Positions 6,450-15,842 of a DNA stretch of 34,824 nucleotides are shown one piece after another. The translations under genes were made by a program, and so were the position numbers. Each line of letters opens with the position of its first letter. The stretch's first letter is position 1. The notes under the pieces were generated by a model. The model had not been told where the DNA came from. It searched no databases and was given only the letters and a program-made list of their open reading frames with translations. The stretch comes from Phil1 sp964600045 (GTDB taxonomy: Bacteria; Bacillota; Clostridia; Christensenellales; CAG-138): positions 1-34,824 of the forward strand of contig CAZRHS010000014.1 of the NCBI GenBank assembly GCA_964600045.1, read 5' to 3'.

Positions 6450-6690
6450 CTGATTCCGATTTCTCCTCTTTAACGTTTTTTTGCTCCAAAGTTATAGTTG
6501 ATACGGCATGCTTATAAATCATTCTCTGCACTCCCCTGTCATCTTCCGCAAGAATAACATAATTATCAAAGCTTATCACCTTAAGGTGATTAAACTGATA
6601 GCCGTTTATAACATGTATGCTTACAGGAAGTTTTTCCTTGCGTATTTGATTTAAAAACTCATCCTGCAGATTGCCGCGTATATCACCCAT
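6442..6690 (-). CDS. hfq: RNA chaperone Hfq
   Basis: An 82-residue Sm-like protein that forms hexameric rings binding small RNAs and A/U-rich mRNA. The Sm1 motif is in LQDEFLNQIRKEKLPVSIHV with the following NGYQ loop; the Sm2 motif is the YKHAVSTI segment (canonical YKHAISTI). One difference is the DDRGVQRM stretch before Sm2, where many Hfq proteins carry a shorter basic turn; here it is charged. A short acidic tail (KEEKSESDD) follows. The start lies inside the end of miaA (8-nt overlap) and the end overlaps the PLP-lyase start, so it is translationally coupled within the operon. Confidence 0.95.
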   Translation of the reverse strand: MGDIRGNLQDEFLNQIRKEKLPVSIHVINGYQFNHLKVISFDNYVILAEDDRGVQRMIYKHAVSTITLEQKNVKEEKSESDD

Positions 6691-7642
6691 TTTGCCCCTC
6701 CTGCAACATAAAGTACTCTGTTATAGCTTTTGCAAGTTCATCGCCGGTTTTATATTCGCCCGAATCAAACCAGCGTATACGTTCTTCTCTTCTAAACCAT
6801 GTTAATTGACGTTTCGCAAAGCGTCGGGTTTCTCGCTTTATTTTATCCTTTGCTTCATCCAACGTACACTCGCCGTTTATATAAGCTATTGTTTCCTTGT
6901 ATCCAAGTCCCTGCATTGCGGGCATATTTTGTGTACAGCCCTGTTCAAGCAAAGAACGCACCTCATCAACAAGCCCATCACTAAACATATTGTCTACGCG
7001 CTTTTCAATGCGTTCATAAAGAGCAGCTCTATTCATTGTAATTCCGGCCATTACAGGCTCAAATTCCAGCGAGTCATCATCCCTGTGGCCAAAGCCTTCA
7101 CCCTGTTCGGATGCCTTTTTGCCGCTTTTTATACATATTTCCAAGGCTCTGACTATTCGCTTTATATCGTTTGGATGCAACCGTTTCGCCGTTTTTTCAT
7201 CCATTTGACAAAGTAATTCATGCAAAGAGCCTTTTTGCTCCTGCTCTTTTCCGATAAGCTCCTGTCTCAGTTCGCTGTCCGGAGCAATATTTGAAAAAGT
7301 CAACGGATAAGTAAGGGAGTTTATATACAAGCCCGTGCCGCCCACAACCAGCGGTCTTTTCCCTTTTGCGATTATTTCTCTTGCAGCTTCGAGCGCACCA
7401 TCTCTAAATCTGGATACGGTAAAATCCGCTTCATTCGGAGATATACAGTCCATCATATAGTGTTTTATGCCGCATTTCTCTTCATCCGTGGGTTTCGCAG
7501 AGCCTATATCAAGGCCTTTATAAAGCTGTATCGCATCCGCGGATATTATTTCCGCATTAATCAGCCGGGCGACCGAAATTGAGACCGAGGTTTTTCCGGA
7601 GGCGGTAGGCCCCGTTATGATAAATAACTTTGGCTTATTCAT
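6683..7642 (-). CDS. miaA: tRNA dimethylallyltransferase MiaA
   Basis: Transfers a dimethylallyl group from DMAPP to N6 of A37 in tRNAs that read UNN codons, making i6A. The 319-residue length is normal. The P-loop GPTASGKT is at residues 11-18. The ISADAIQLYKGLDIGSAKP segment binds tRNA and DMAPP, and GGTGLYI is conserved. RETRRFAKRQLTWFRRE near residue 280 is the conserved C-terminal signature. It overlaps mutL by 4 nt (ATGA) and hfq by 8 nt. The operon also encodes MiaB, which adds the methylthio group to i6A, so both steps of ms2i6A synthesis are co-transcribed. Confidence 0.97.
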   Translation of the reverse strand: MNKPKLFIITGPTASGKTSVSISVARLINAEIISADAIQLYKGLDIGSAKPTDEEKCGIKHYMMDCISPNEADFTVSRFRDGALEAAREIIAKGKRPLVVGGTGLYINSLTYPLTFSNIAPDSELRQELIGKEQEQKGSLHELLCQMDEKTAKRLHPNDIKRIVRALEICIKSGKKASEQGEGFGHRDDDSLEFEPVMAGITMNRAALYERIEKRVDNMFSDGLVDEVRSLLEQGCTQNMPAMQGLGYKETIAYINGECTLDEAKDKIKRETRRFAKRQLTWFRREERIRWFDSGEYKTGDELAKAITEYFMLQEGQNG

Positions 7643-9594
7643 ACTATACGCTTAAACAACTTTTCAAACTCCGTCTTGGTCATGCGCGCCATAATCGGCC
7701 GTCCATGCGGGCAGGTCAGAGGAACACCTTCTTTGTCATATTGATCCAGAAGCGCTCTTATCTCGCTTTCGCTTATTCTCTCCCCTGCTTTTATCGCCGA
7801 TTTGCATGCACGGGTTATCAATGCGCTGCGCTTCATATCAATCGTAGTAAGCTTATTCTTCGCATCAAAGAGCGCTATCGCATCCGTGAGGAACTGCTTT
7901 ACGTCCTTTTTATCCATTATTACAGGCACAGCCCTAACGCTTACAGAAAGAGCCCCGAACTCTTCAATGTCAAATCCGATTTCTTTGAATCTGTCCAGGT
8001 TCTCCGTAAGCAGGGCGAAGTCCATCGGGCTCAGTTTAATTATTTGCGGTACAAGCAGCTGCTGTGAATCCGCAGGAATGTCTTTCTCTATTATTCTTTC
8101 GTAAAGCCTGCGCTCATGCATGGCATGCTGGTCTATAAATATAACCTCGTCATCATGCTGTACTATCCAATAGCAGCTGAAAAGCTGACCTATTATCTCG
8201 TACTGCGTAAAGTCCACCTTTTGCTGCACCGGAGTTATATTTAACTTTTCGGCGCTTACCGTTTTCACTTCGTCCACTGCCTCGATTTCCGTTGGAAGAG
8301 GCTGCTCATTTTTTTGAAAAGACGGCCAATTGATCTCATCAAGCTCCTTGCTCGAGGTATCGCCGCTATCTTCATAGGTTTGCTTGCCCGATTCTTTATC
8401 ATGCACGGTCATAACAGACGAAGCATCACACTTTGGCATAAAAGCACTCGGCGGCAGAGCCGTTAAGTCTATATGGCTTTCGGTATTTGTCCGCAACGGG
8501 ATATCGGGTTCAGTTTTCGCCGGAGCTATTTCTGTTTCCGCATAGCAGTCTGAAAGCATAATCAGCTTTTTAATTTCAGGCGCGTTATAATCAAACTCCT
8601 CATTTTCGGCTCTTTCCAGTGCTTTTCTGCACTCTGTTACAAACGCTCCCATTATTCTGTCTTCATGCCTGAATCTAACCTCAAGCTTGTTGGGATGAAC
8701 GTTTACGTCGATTTCTTCCGGTGCGATTTCTATATGCATCACTGCAAAAGGAAATCTGCCTTGCATAAGGCGAGTGTCGTATGCTCTCTGCAGCGCATAC
8801 GAAAGCTTTTGCGAACGAATATACCGGCAGTTTACATAAAAGGATTGTGCCGCTCTGGTAGCGCGCCCAATCTGCTCCGTTCCTATGAAGCCTACAAGGG
8901 TAAAGTATCCGTCGTCATAATATATATCACGAAGGTCTTTAAGAATGTCGTTTCCGTATACGCAGGCAATCGCGCTGTCCAGTTCCCCGTCTCCTTCGCT
9001 ATGATATACGGTTCTGCCGGATTGGATAAGTTTAATCTTTATATCGGGCCTGGCCATTATCATTCTTGATACATAGTCGCTTATATGCGCTGATTCGGCT
9101 CTGGCGCTTTTGATAAACTTCAGCCTTGCGGGAACATTATAGAACAAATCATTGCATTCAATGGTAGTTCCGTCCGGAACACCGGCCTCGTGGTTTTCTA
9201 TTATGTCGCCCCCGTTTATGCGCAGAAGCACGCCATTGGGCGCATCTTTCTGCTTTGTCCGCATGGTAACCTTTGAAACGGCGGCTATGCTTGGCAAAGC
9301 TTCTCCGCGGAATCCAAGAGTATTTATAGAAAACAGATCGTCAGTATTTGATATTTTGCTCGTCGCGTGCGGCAAAAAAGCCGTGGCAACATCTTCTGCG
9401 GCTATACCGACTCCGTTATCGGTTACACGTATAGATTCAAGCCCGCCGCCGGTTGTTTCTATGGTAACAGCGGTTGCTCCGGCATCTATCGCGTTTTCAA
9501 GCAGTTCCTTCACAACCGATGCCGGCCGTTCAACGACCTCACCCGCAGCTATGCGGTTTGCGGTATAGCTGTCCAAAACATGAATACGGCTCAT
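7639..9594 (-). CDS. mutL: DNA mismatch repair protein MutL
   Basis: MutL couples MutS mismatch recognition to strand incision. The 651 residues comprise the N-terminal GHKL ATPase (KELLENAIDAGA, DNGVGI, GFRGEAL), a transducer domain to about 330, a variable linker (about 335-455) and a C-terminal dimerisation/nuclease domain. The endonuclease motif DQHAMHERRLYE is intact from residue 488, and the CPHGRP motif is at the C-terminus. This is therefore the latent-endonuclease MutL of bacteria lacking MutH. The start codon overlaps the mutS stop (ATGA), so translation is coupled; the end overlaps miaA. Confidence 0.97.
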   Translation of the reverse strand: MSRIHVLDSYTANRIAAGEVVERPASVVKELLENAIDAGATAVTIETTGGGLESIRVTDNGVGIAAEDVATAFLPHATSKISNTDDLFSINTLGFRGEALPSIAAVSKVTMRTKQKDAPNGVLLRINGGDIIENHEAGVPDGTTIECNDLFYNVPARLKFIKSARAESAHISDYVSRMIMARPDIKIKLIQSGRTVYHSEGDGELDSAIACVYGNDILKDLRDIYYDDGYFTLVGFIGTEQIGRATRAAQSFYVNCRYIRSQKLSYALQRAYDTRLMQGRFPFAVMHIEIAPEEIDVNVHPNKLEVRFRHEDRIMGAFVTECRKALERAENEEFDYNAPEIKKLIMLSDCYAETEIAPAKTEPDIPLRTNTESHIDLTALPPSAFMPKCDASSVMTVHDKESGKQTYEDSGDTSSKELDEINWPSFQKNEQPLPTEIEAVDEVKTVSAEKLNITPVQQKVDFTQYEIIGQLFSCYWIVQHDDEVIFIDQHAMHERRLYERIIEKDIPADSQQLLVPQIIKLSPMDFALLTENLDRFKEIGFDIEEFGALSVSVRAVPVIMDKKDVKQFLTDAIALFDAKNKLTTIDMKRSALITRACKSAIKAGERISESEIRALLDQYDKEGVPLTCPHGRPIMARMTKTEFEKLFKRIV

Positions 9595-12212
9595 TTTCTG
9601 CCCTTTCTGAGCTTTGCTCTCATCTGTAAATCATACAATGCGTTCATCGCGTCCATAGGCGTCATCGTATCAAGCTGCATTTCACTGAGTGATTCTATTA
9701 TATCATCCGCCGAGCATGATCCGAAAAGCGACATTTGTTGATTTTCATCGCCGCTCAGCATTGGTTCGATATCATGATTTATGTCGGCCGCTTCAAGCTG
9801 CTTCAGCAGTTCCTTCGCCCTTGAAATAACGTCGTCCGGCAGTCCAGCAAGCCTTGCTACCTGCACACCAAAGCTCCTGTCAGCCCCTCCGCGCACAATA
9901 CGACGAAGGAATATAATATCGTCTCCGACTTCCTTTACGGTAATTCTGTAGTTCTTTATGCCGGGCAACTTTCCTTCAAGCTCGGTAAGCTCATGATAAT
10001 GCGTAGCAAATAATGCCTTAGCTCCGCATCTTGCAGGATCTGCTATATATTCAAGGACCGCCCAGGCAATGCTCAGCCCGTCAAAAGTGCTTGTGCCTCT
10101 GCCTATTTCATCAAGTATAAGCAAGCTTCTGTTCGTAGCGTTGTTCAGTATTCCGGCAACCTCGCTCATTTCAACCATGAATGTACTCTGTCCGCCGGCC
10201 AAATTATCAGAAGCGCCTATTCGTGTGAATATTCTGTCCACTATTGTTATGGCGGCTTTCTTTGCCGGAACAAATGAACCTATATGAGCCATAAGGGTTA
10301 TTATCGCTACCTGGCGCAAATAGGTGCTCTTGCCGGCCATATTCGGCCCCGTAATAATAAGCAGGCGGTTATCCTTTTGATCAAGCATAACATTGTTTGG
10401 AACAAACGCGCCCTTCATGCCGCTTTCAACGACAGGATGCCGGCCTTCCGTTATATTTATTGATCCGTTAAGCTGCATTTTAGGCCTGCAATAGTTATTG
10501 TCAAACGCGACATGCGCAAGAGAACAATAAAAATCCAGTTCCGCTATCAGCGCCGAATCATTCTGCAGCCTTTCTATACAGCTTAAAAGTGTTTCTCTTA
10601 TTTCGGTAAAAAGCTTATATTCAAGGCTTATAAGGTTGCTCTCGGCTCCGGTTATTTTCTCCTCAAGTTCTTTAAGTTCCTCGGTAACATAACGTTCTGA
10701 GTTCGCGAGAGTCTGCTTTCTAATATAGCTGTAGGGTACCAAGTGCTGATATGCCTTGGTTACCTCTATATAGTAGCCGAATACTCGGTTATAGCCAACA
10801 CGCAGATTTTTTATACCCGTAGCCGCACGTTCGCGAGCCTCAACCGCGGCCATCATGCCTTTGCCGTTTGTGGCGGCTTCTCTTAATTCATCAACCTCAC
10901 TGTTATAGCCTTCGCGTATTATACCCCCATCCTTTACGCCTATGGGAGGATCATCAACTATAGCCGATTTAAGCAGGGCGCATATATCCTCCATAGCATC
11001 AAGCTCTCGGGCTATGCGGCAAAACGCTCCGGCCTCAAGCGTATGAGTTTTTTCTATAACAGCTGGCAGTTTCTCCAATGAAACGCGCAGTGACACGCAA
11101 TCGCGCCCGTTTACGCTGCCGTACGCGATGCGGCTGCAAAGCCTTTCTATGTCGTATATATTGTCAAGCAGTGAAGACAGTTCTTCCCTGTCCGCCCGCT
11201 TATGCACAAGCTCGTCTACGGCATTTAGCCTTTCGTTTATTTCATCTATGTTTTGCAGCGGCTGCTCTATCGCGGCACGCAAGAACCTTGCGCCCATAGA
11301 CGTTGAAGTTTTATCCAGCTGATAAAGCAGCGTGCTTTTCTTGCCTCCGTCGGTGTGCAGCGGCTTTGTAAGCTCAAGATTGCGCCTTGTTGAGGCATCA
11401 AGTCCAAGGTAGAGATTCCTCTGCAAAACCTTAAGCCGCTTTATATGCTCAAGGCTGTTCTTTTGAGTTTGCTCAAGGTAGCTCAGCAACGCCCCCGCGG
11501 CACATACGGCATTCTTCAGCTTTTCGCAGCCAAGCGTTTGCAATGAAGCAGCCCTGAAATGCATAAGCAGCTTTGCTTCAGCGCGTGTGGGTTCAAAGTC
11601 TCTTGAATCCGCGCTTGTGACCGAGCAGCCAATCTGCACCGATTTTGTAATATCATCCTTCAAAAAATACGCTTCATTGGCTATAGCCTCGCGCGGAGAT
11701 ATTCTTGCAAGCTCGTTGACCAGATCGTCGATCTTCTTTTCTATGGATATTTCGCTTATTGTAAAGCTGCCGGTTGAAACATCGCAGCAGGCAAGGCCGA
11801 CAACGTTTTCGGAAACATACATGGCGATAATATAATTATTCGCCCTTTCATCCAGCATGTTTTCCTCTATTACCGTGCCCGCTGTATAAACCCTTATAAC
11901 ATCGCGTTCCACCAGGCCTTTTGAAAGTGCCGGATCCGTAAGCTGTTCGCAAAGAGCGACCTTATAGCCGTTTTCAATGAGCTTTGCTATATATGAATCC
12001 ACGGCATGATACGGCACACCGCACATGGGCGCACGCGTCTCAAGGCCGCAATCACGACCCGTAAGCGCTATATCAAGCACTTTTGACGCAGTTACGGCAT
12101 CCTCAAAAAACATTTCATAAAAGTCGCCCAATCTGAAGAACAGCAAACAATCGCTGTATTTTTCCTTCAGCGCAATATATTGGCTCATCATGGGCGTAAG
12201 GCCTGCTGGCAT
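9591..12212 (-). CDS. mutS: DNA mismatch repair protein MutS
   Basis: Mismatch-recognition ATPase, 873 residues, full length. The N-terminal mismatch domain carries the conserved Phe-X-Glu (GDFYEMF near residue 33) that stacks on the mispair. The connector, lever and clamp domains follow. The ATPase has Walker A GPNMAGKST at about 622, a Walker B ILDEIGRGTSTFDG, and the ATHYHELTEL switch. The C-terminal helix-turn-helix with a short beta-clamp/MutL-tail region ends at about 873. Start ATG at 12212 follows AGAGGTAGAAACT. It is 39 nt from the ylbF stop and overlaps mutL. Confidence 0.97.
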   Translation of the reverse strand: MPAGLTPMMSQYIALKEKYSDCLLFFRLGDFYEMFFEDAVTASKVLDIALTGRDCGLETRAPMCGVPYHAVDSYIAKLIENGYKVALCEQLTDPALSKGLVERDVIRVYTAGTVIEENMLDERANNYIIAMYVSENVVGLACCDVSTGSFTISEISIEKKIDDLVNELARISPREAIANEAYFLKDDITKSVQIGCSVTSADSRDFEPTRAEAKLLMHFRAASLQTLGCEKLKNAVCAAGALLSYLEQTQKNSLEHIKRLKVLQRNLYLGLDASTRRNLELTKPLHTDGGKKSTLLYQLDKTSTSMGARFLRAAIEQPLQNIDEINERLNAVDELVHKRADREELSSLLDNIYDIERLCSRIAYGSVNGRDCVSLRVSLEKLPAVIEKTHTLEAGAFCRIARELDAMEDICALLKSAIVDDPPIGVKDGGIIREGYNSEVDELREAATNGKGMMAAVEARERAATGIKNLRVGYNRVFGYYIEVTKAYQHLVPYSYIRKQTLANSERYVTEELKELEEKITGAESNLISLEYKLFTEIRETLLSCIERLQNDSALIAELDFYCSLAHVAFDNNYCRPKMQLNGSINITEGRHPVVESGMKGAFVPNNVMLDQKDNRLLIITGPNMAGKSTYLRQVAIITLMAHIGSFVPAKKAAITIVDRIFTRIGASDNLAGGQSTFMVEMSEVAGILNNATNRSLLILDEIGRGTSTFDGLSIAWAVLEYIADPARCGAKALFATHYHELTELEGKLPGIKNYRITVKEVGDDIIFLRRIVRGGADRSFGVQVARLAGLPDDVISRAKELLKQLEAADINHDIEPMLSGDENQQMSLFGSCSADDIIESLSEMQLDTMTPMDAMNALYDLQMRAKLRKGRK

Positions 12213-12251
12213 AGTTTCTACCTCTAATGATTCAGCTTTAGTTTATATTAC

Positions 12252-12674
12252 TCAATGGCAGCCGGAGCAATTCGCGCAGCAGCCGCTGCATCCGCCTTCA
12301 TCCTCGCCGTCATCACAGTTGTCCGGTTCCTCACTGCTTTTCTCAACGCCGATGCACATACCTATAATGGAGTTAACGCGCTTCATCAGCAGCTGGAATT
12401 CCGCCTGCGCGCCGAGCATTGCGCAGAATGTTTCGTTGGCGATTAATTCATCGTGCAGCCTTTCAACATCGCGTGACATATTCTGTATCTCCTGACGGTT
12501 ATCGCCTTCCGCCGCAAGCAGTTTAGCTATCTGCTCCTGCATGGAGTTGTATTCATTCAGGTTGCTCATCAGCTGTTCGTCAGCTTCCATAGCCTCACGC
12601 GTACGCGTCATATTGATAAACTCATCCGATTCGCTCAAAGCAATTCCAAGTTCACGTGCCTTATCAAGTATCAT
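12252..12674 (-). CDS. YlbF/YmcA family protein with Cys-rich tail
   Basis: A 140-residue helical protein of the Com_YlbF family. Bacillus YlbF, YmcA and YaaT form an Fe-S-bearing complex that acts with RNase Y in mRNA maturation; that is family knowledge. Residues 1-108 are predicted to be long amphipathic helices (AREAMEADEQLMSNLNEYN.., ERLHDELIANETF). After an acidic linker the tail has C129, C132, C133, C136, C139 and a terminal H140, a likely metal or Fe-S ligand set. ATG at 12674 follows AAGGATAATGAA. The gene sits 15 nt after miaB, whose product also carries Fe-S clusters, and 39 nt before mutS. Confidence 0.88.
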   Translation of the reverse strand: MILDKARELGIALSESDEFINMTRTREAMEADEQLMSNLNEYNSMQEQIAKLLAAEGDNRQEIQNMSRDVERLHDELIANETFCAMLGAQAEFQLLMKRVNSIIGMCIGVEKSSEEPDNCDDGEDEGGCSGCCANCSGCH

Positions 12675-12689
12675 TTCATTATCCTTTCC

Positions 12690-14087
12690 TTATATCAGTT
12701 CACCTATAAGTGAATTTTTAGTTATTCCCGTTATTTTAACCCTGCGAATGCTGCCAATCATGCTTTCATCGCCCTTAAAATAAACCATTTTGAAGCAGGG
12801 CAGCTTGCCAAATGCCATAGGTTCACCGCGATGGTCACAGCCCTCTACAAGCACTTCGCCCTCCTTGCCTATATACTTCTCGCTTCCGGCCTTAAGACCC
12901 TTCGCGACTGTATCGTTTAATTTCTGCAGGCGGGCTTTCTTAACCTCTTCACTGATTTGGTTTTCCATTTTGGCCGCGCTTGTGCCGGTACGCGGAGAAT
13001 ACTTAAACGTGTATGCCGCGCTGTAGCCAACCTTTTCAACCAAATCAAGCGTTGCCTCAAAATCCTCTTCAGTTTCGCCCGGGAAACCTACAATTATATC
13101 CGTGGTAAGCTCAACCTCAGGAACAGCCTTTTTAAGCTTTTCCACCTCGCTAAAGTATCTTTCTCTATCGTAATGGCGGTTCATAAGCTTTAATATTCTG
13201 TCGCTGCCGGACTGCACAGGCAGATGTATATGCGGGCATACTTTTTCTTCTTCCGCCATAGCCGTTATAAGCCCGTCTGACAGATCTTTGGGATGCGACG
13301 TCATAAAGCGCACTCTCTCTATGCCGTCCACCTTGCATACAGCCCTAAGCAGCGCCGGAAAATCAGCGTTGTCCGCTTCGCTGTAATATGAATTGACGTT
13401 TTGCCCAAGCAGCGTTACTTCCTTAACCCCATTCGCGGCAAGCTCTTTCACCTCTTTTATAATGCTCTCCACGCTTCGCGATCTTTCCCGGCCGCGAACA
13501 TAGGGCACTATACAGTATGAGCAAAAATTGTTGCAGCCATACATTATGGTTACGAACTGAGATACGCTGTCTATTCGCTTTACAGGCAGTCCCTCGGCAA
13601 TTTCGCCGTCCATGCTGCGCACAAGTTCAACACGCTCTCCGTTAAGCACCTTTTCAAGCAGATTCGGCAGCATATGCAGCTCATTTGTGCCAAATACTAT
13701 GTCAAGATACGGAAAACGCTTAAAAAGCTTATCCGCAACTTCCTTTTGCTGCATCATGCAGCCACAAACACCTATTATGGTAGACGGGTTTTCGTCCTTA
13801 ACCTTTTTCAGGGCACCGATGTTTCCGAATACCTTCTTTTCTGCGTGATCTCTGACGCAGCAGGTATTAAAAAATATAACATTTGCCGTAAACTTATCGG
13901 CTGATTGAACATAGCCGCACTTTTCAAGTATGCCCGCCATCTTCTCCGAATCGTGTTCGTTCATCTGGCAGCCGTACGTTTCAATAAAATACGTGGGCTT
14001 TCTCCCGTCAAGATTGCTGTTTATTCTTTCTGCCGCCAGGCGCGCGCTTTCCAGCTCAGCCTGCGGCACCGAAGTATCTTTTCTCAT
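12690..14087 (-). CDS. miaB: tRNA-2-methylthio-N6-dimethylallyladenosine synthase MiaB
   Basis: A radical-SAM methylthiotransferase that converts i6A37 to ms2i6A37 in tRNA. The N-terminal UPF0004 domain carries three cluster cysteines (TYGCQMN, NTCCVR, GVCGC). The radical SAM domain has GCNNFCSYCIVPYVRGRERSR near residue 185 with CxxxCxxC, and the C-terminal TRAM domain binds tRNA (about 400-465). I prefer ATG at 14087 over 14093: the AAAGGA ribosome site (14100-14095) runs straight into the upstream ATG but is 7 nt from the second. It is the first gene of the mutSL operon, with a promoter at 14125-14154. Confidence 0.95.
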   Translation of the reverse strand: MRKDTSVPQAELESARLAAERINSNLDGRKPTYFIETYGCQMNEHDSEKMAGILEKCGYVQSADKFTANVIFFNTCCVRDHAEKKVFGNIGALKKVKDENPSTIIGVCGCMMQQKEVADKLFKRFPYLDIVFGTNELHMLPNLLEKVLNGERVELVRSMDGEIAEGLPVKRIDSVSQFVTIMYGCNNFCSYCIVPYVRGRERSRSVESIIKEVKELAANGVKEVTLLGQNVNSYYSEADNADFPALLRAVCKVDGIERVRFMTSHPKDLSDGLITAMAEEEKVCPHIHLPVQSGSDRILKLMNRHYDRERYFSEVEKLKKAVPEVELTTDIIVGFPGETEEDFEATLDLVEKVGYSAAYTFKYSPRTGTSAAKMENQISEEVKKARLQKLNDTVAKGLKAGSEKYIGKEGEVLVEGCDHRGEPMAFGKLPCFKMVYFKGDESMIGSIRRVKITGITKNSLIGELI

Positions 14088-14124
14088 ACGCATCCTTTCT
14101 TATATGCATAATTACAGACACTAT

Positions 14125-14154
14125 ATTATATCCCCTATTGTTGTGTTTTAGCAA
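14125..14154 (-). promoter_or_regulatory. promoter of the miaB-mutS-mutL-miaA-hfq operon
   Basis: On the minus strand, TTGCTA (14154-14149), an 18-nt spacer and TATAAT (14130-14125). It is back-to-back with the glyS promoter. Confidence 0.75.
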
Positions 14155-14163
14155 CACTTGAAC

Positions 14164-14192
14164 TTGAACAAACAGCCTGCCTATGGTATCAT
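14164..14192 (+). promoter_or_regulatory. glyS promoter
   Basis: TTGAAC (14164-14169), a 17-nt spacer and TATCAT (14187-14192), with an extended TGG before the -10. The leader to the start codon is about 40 nt, too short for a T-box. Confidence 0.8.
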
Positions 14193-14239
14193 ATTCAGGA
14201 TTGAAAAGATCGTTATAAATTTTTAGGAGGATACACCTA

Positions 14240-15631
14240 ATGAGTGGATATAGTATGGACAAAATAGTTGCGCTTTGCAAGAATCGCGGCTTTGTCTTCG
14301 CAGGCTCCGAGCTTTACGGCGGACTTGCCAATGCGTGGGATTACGGCCCGCTTGGCGTGGAGATGAAAAACAACATAAAAAAGGCCTGGTGGCGCAAATT
14401 CGTGCAGGAGTGCGAATACAACGTTGGCCTTGACTCCGCCATATTGATGAACCCCGAAGTTTGGGTAGCCAGCGGCCATGTTGTTAACTTCAACGACCCC
14501 CTTATGGACTGCAAGAGCTGCAAGGCGCGTTTCCGCGCGGACAAGCTTATTGAAGAATATGCCGAAAAGAACGGCCTTGAGGATGTTCATCCCGACGGCT
14601 GGACCCATGAGCAGATGTCCGCTTACATTGCCGAAAAGGGTATTGTTTGCCCCGAGTGCGGCAAGAGCGAGTTTACTCCCATTCGTAAGTTCAATATGAT
14701 GTTCAAAACCTTCCAGGGCGTTAATGAGGATACTGCCAGCCAGATATATCTCCGTCCCGAAACGGCACAGGGCATATTCGTGAACTTCAAAAACGTTCAG
14801 CGTACAACCCGCCGCAAGATCCCCTTTGGTATAGGCCAAATTGGTAAATCCTTCCGCAACGAGATCACCCCGGGCAACTTCATTTTCCGTACCCGCGAGT
14901 TTGAGCAGATGGAGCTTGAGTTCTTCTGCGTGCCCGGTACCGAGCTTGACTGGTATCAGTACTGGAAAGAGCACTGCAAGCAGTTTGTGCTTTCCCTTGG
15001 CGTAAAGGAAGAGAATATGCGCCTGAGGGAGCATGAAAAGGCCGAGCTTTCGCATTATTCAAACGGCACTACGGATATTGAGTACAAGTTCCCGTTTGGT
15101 TGGGGCGAACTTTGGGGCGTTGCCAGCCGCACTAATTTTGACCTTAACGCGCACGCCAAGCAGTCCGGTCAGGATCTGAGTTACACCGATCCTTTCACCA
15201 ACGAAAAGTATATTCCCTATGTTATAGAGCCCTCCGTAGGCGTAGAAAGAATGATGCTTATGCTGCTCTGCGATGCCTATGATGAGGAAACGCTTGAAAA
15301 CGGCGACGTAAGAAACATTCTGCATCTTCATCCGGCAATCGCTCCTTACAAGGCCGCTGTTCTGCCGCTTCAGAAGAACAAGCTTGGCGACAAGGCCCGC
15401 GAGGTCTACGCCATGCTTTCAAAGAAGTTTATGGTGGACTATGATGATTCCGGCGCCATAGGCAAGCGCTATCGCCGCCATGACGAGATAGGTACCCCCA
15501 TGTGCATAACGGTTGACTTTGATACCCTTGAGGATGGCACCGTTACCGTACGCGACCGCGATACCATGGAGCAGGTTCGTATGCCCATCGATCAGCTCTG
15601 CGCTTACATAGAGCAGAAATGCGACTTTTAA
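14240..15631 (+). CDS. glyS: glycyl-tRNA synthetase (single-chain, dimeric type)
   Basis: A class II synthetase that charges tRNA-Gly. At 463 residues it is the alpha2 (GlyQS) form rather than the alpha2-beta2 enzyme. Class II motifs are visible: motif 1 near NPEVWVASGHV, motif 2 FRNEITP..FRTREFEQMELE and motif 3 PSVGVERMMLMLL. RPETAQGIF binds glycyl-adenylate. CKSCKARFRAD and CPECGKSEF give a four-Cys zinc site in the insertion domain (about 90-150). The C-terminal anticodon-binding domain is at about 365-463. The start is ATG at 14240 after AGGAGG (14225-14230). It is monocistronic with its own promoter and terminator. Confidence 0.97.
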   Translation: MSGYSMDKIVALCKNRGFVFAGSELYGGLANAWDYGPLGVEMKNNIKKAWWRKFVQECEYNVGLDSAILMNPEVWVASGHVVNFNDPLMDCKSCKARFRADKLIEEYAEKNGLEDVHPDGWTHEQMSAYIAEKGIVCPECGKSEFTPIRKFNMMFKTFQGVNEDTASQIYLRPETAQGIFVNFKNVQRTTRRKIPFGIGQIGKSFRNEITPGNFIFRTREFEQMELEFFCVPGTELDWYQYWKEHCKQFVLSLGVKEENMRLREHEKAELSHYSNGTTDIEYKFPFGWGELWGVASRTNFDLNAHAKQSGQDLSYTDPFTNEKYIPYVIEPSVGVERMMLMLLCDAYDEETLENGDVRNILHLHPAIAPYKAAVLPLQKNKLGDKAREVYAMLSKKFMVDYDDSGAIGKRYRRHDEIGTPMCITVDFDTLEDGTVTVRDRDTMEQVRMPIDQLCAYIEQKCDF

Positions 15632-15649
15632 TTAAATAACCTCTAAGCT

Positions 15650-15679
15650 AAGCCCCGCTTCACGGTGGGGCTTATTTTT
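15650..15679 (+). terminator. glyS terminator
   Basis: AAGCCCC (15650-15656) pairs with GGGGCTT (15667-15673), followed by ATTTTT, 19 nt after the glyS stop. Confidence 0.88.
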
Positions 15680-15681
15680 GC

Positions 15682-15739
15682 AAAAAAAATCCCCGTGCCT
15701 CGGCCCTCCGGTCCAACAGAAGCCTTGGCATGGGGATTT
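15682..15739 (-). terminator. terminator of the B12-riboswitch operon
   Basis: On the minus strand, AAATCCCCATGCC pairs with GGCACGGGGATTT (13 bp, one non-Watson-Crick pair) and runs into a T-tract. The 103 bases between this and the stop of the 1235-residue gene hold no gene. They contain a second, weaker G/C-rich hairpin with a GGGT/ACCC core at about 15800-15835. Confidence 0.85.
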
Positions 15740-15842
15740 AATTACAGGCTGCGTATTATTTTGGCTTTTCAGCTATAAACAATCGCGCCAAATTCTTACG
15801 GGGTTCGGGTATAAAACCCTCTTCCCCCGTTTTTAACACTTA

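Noticed and set aside
14193..14239. T-box riboswitch in front of glyS
   Set aside because: The leader is only about 40 nt and has no T-box sequence or terminator.
14237..15055. Minus-strand ORF of 272 aa opposite glyS
   Set aside because: An antisense shadow caused by strong codon bias of glyS; it has no ribosome binding site or domain, and the glyS reading is certain.
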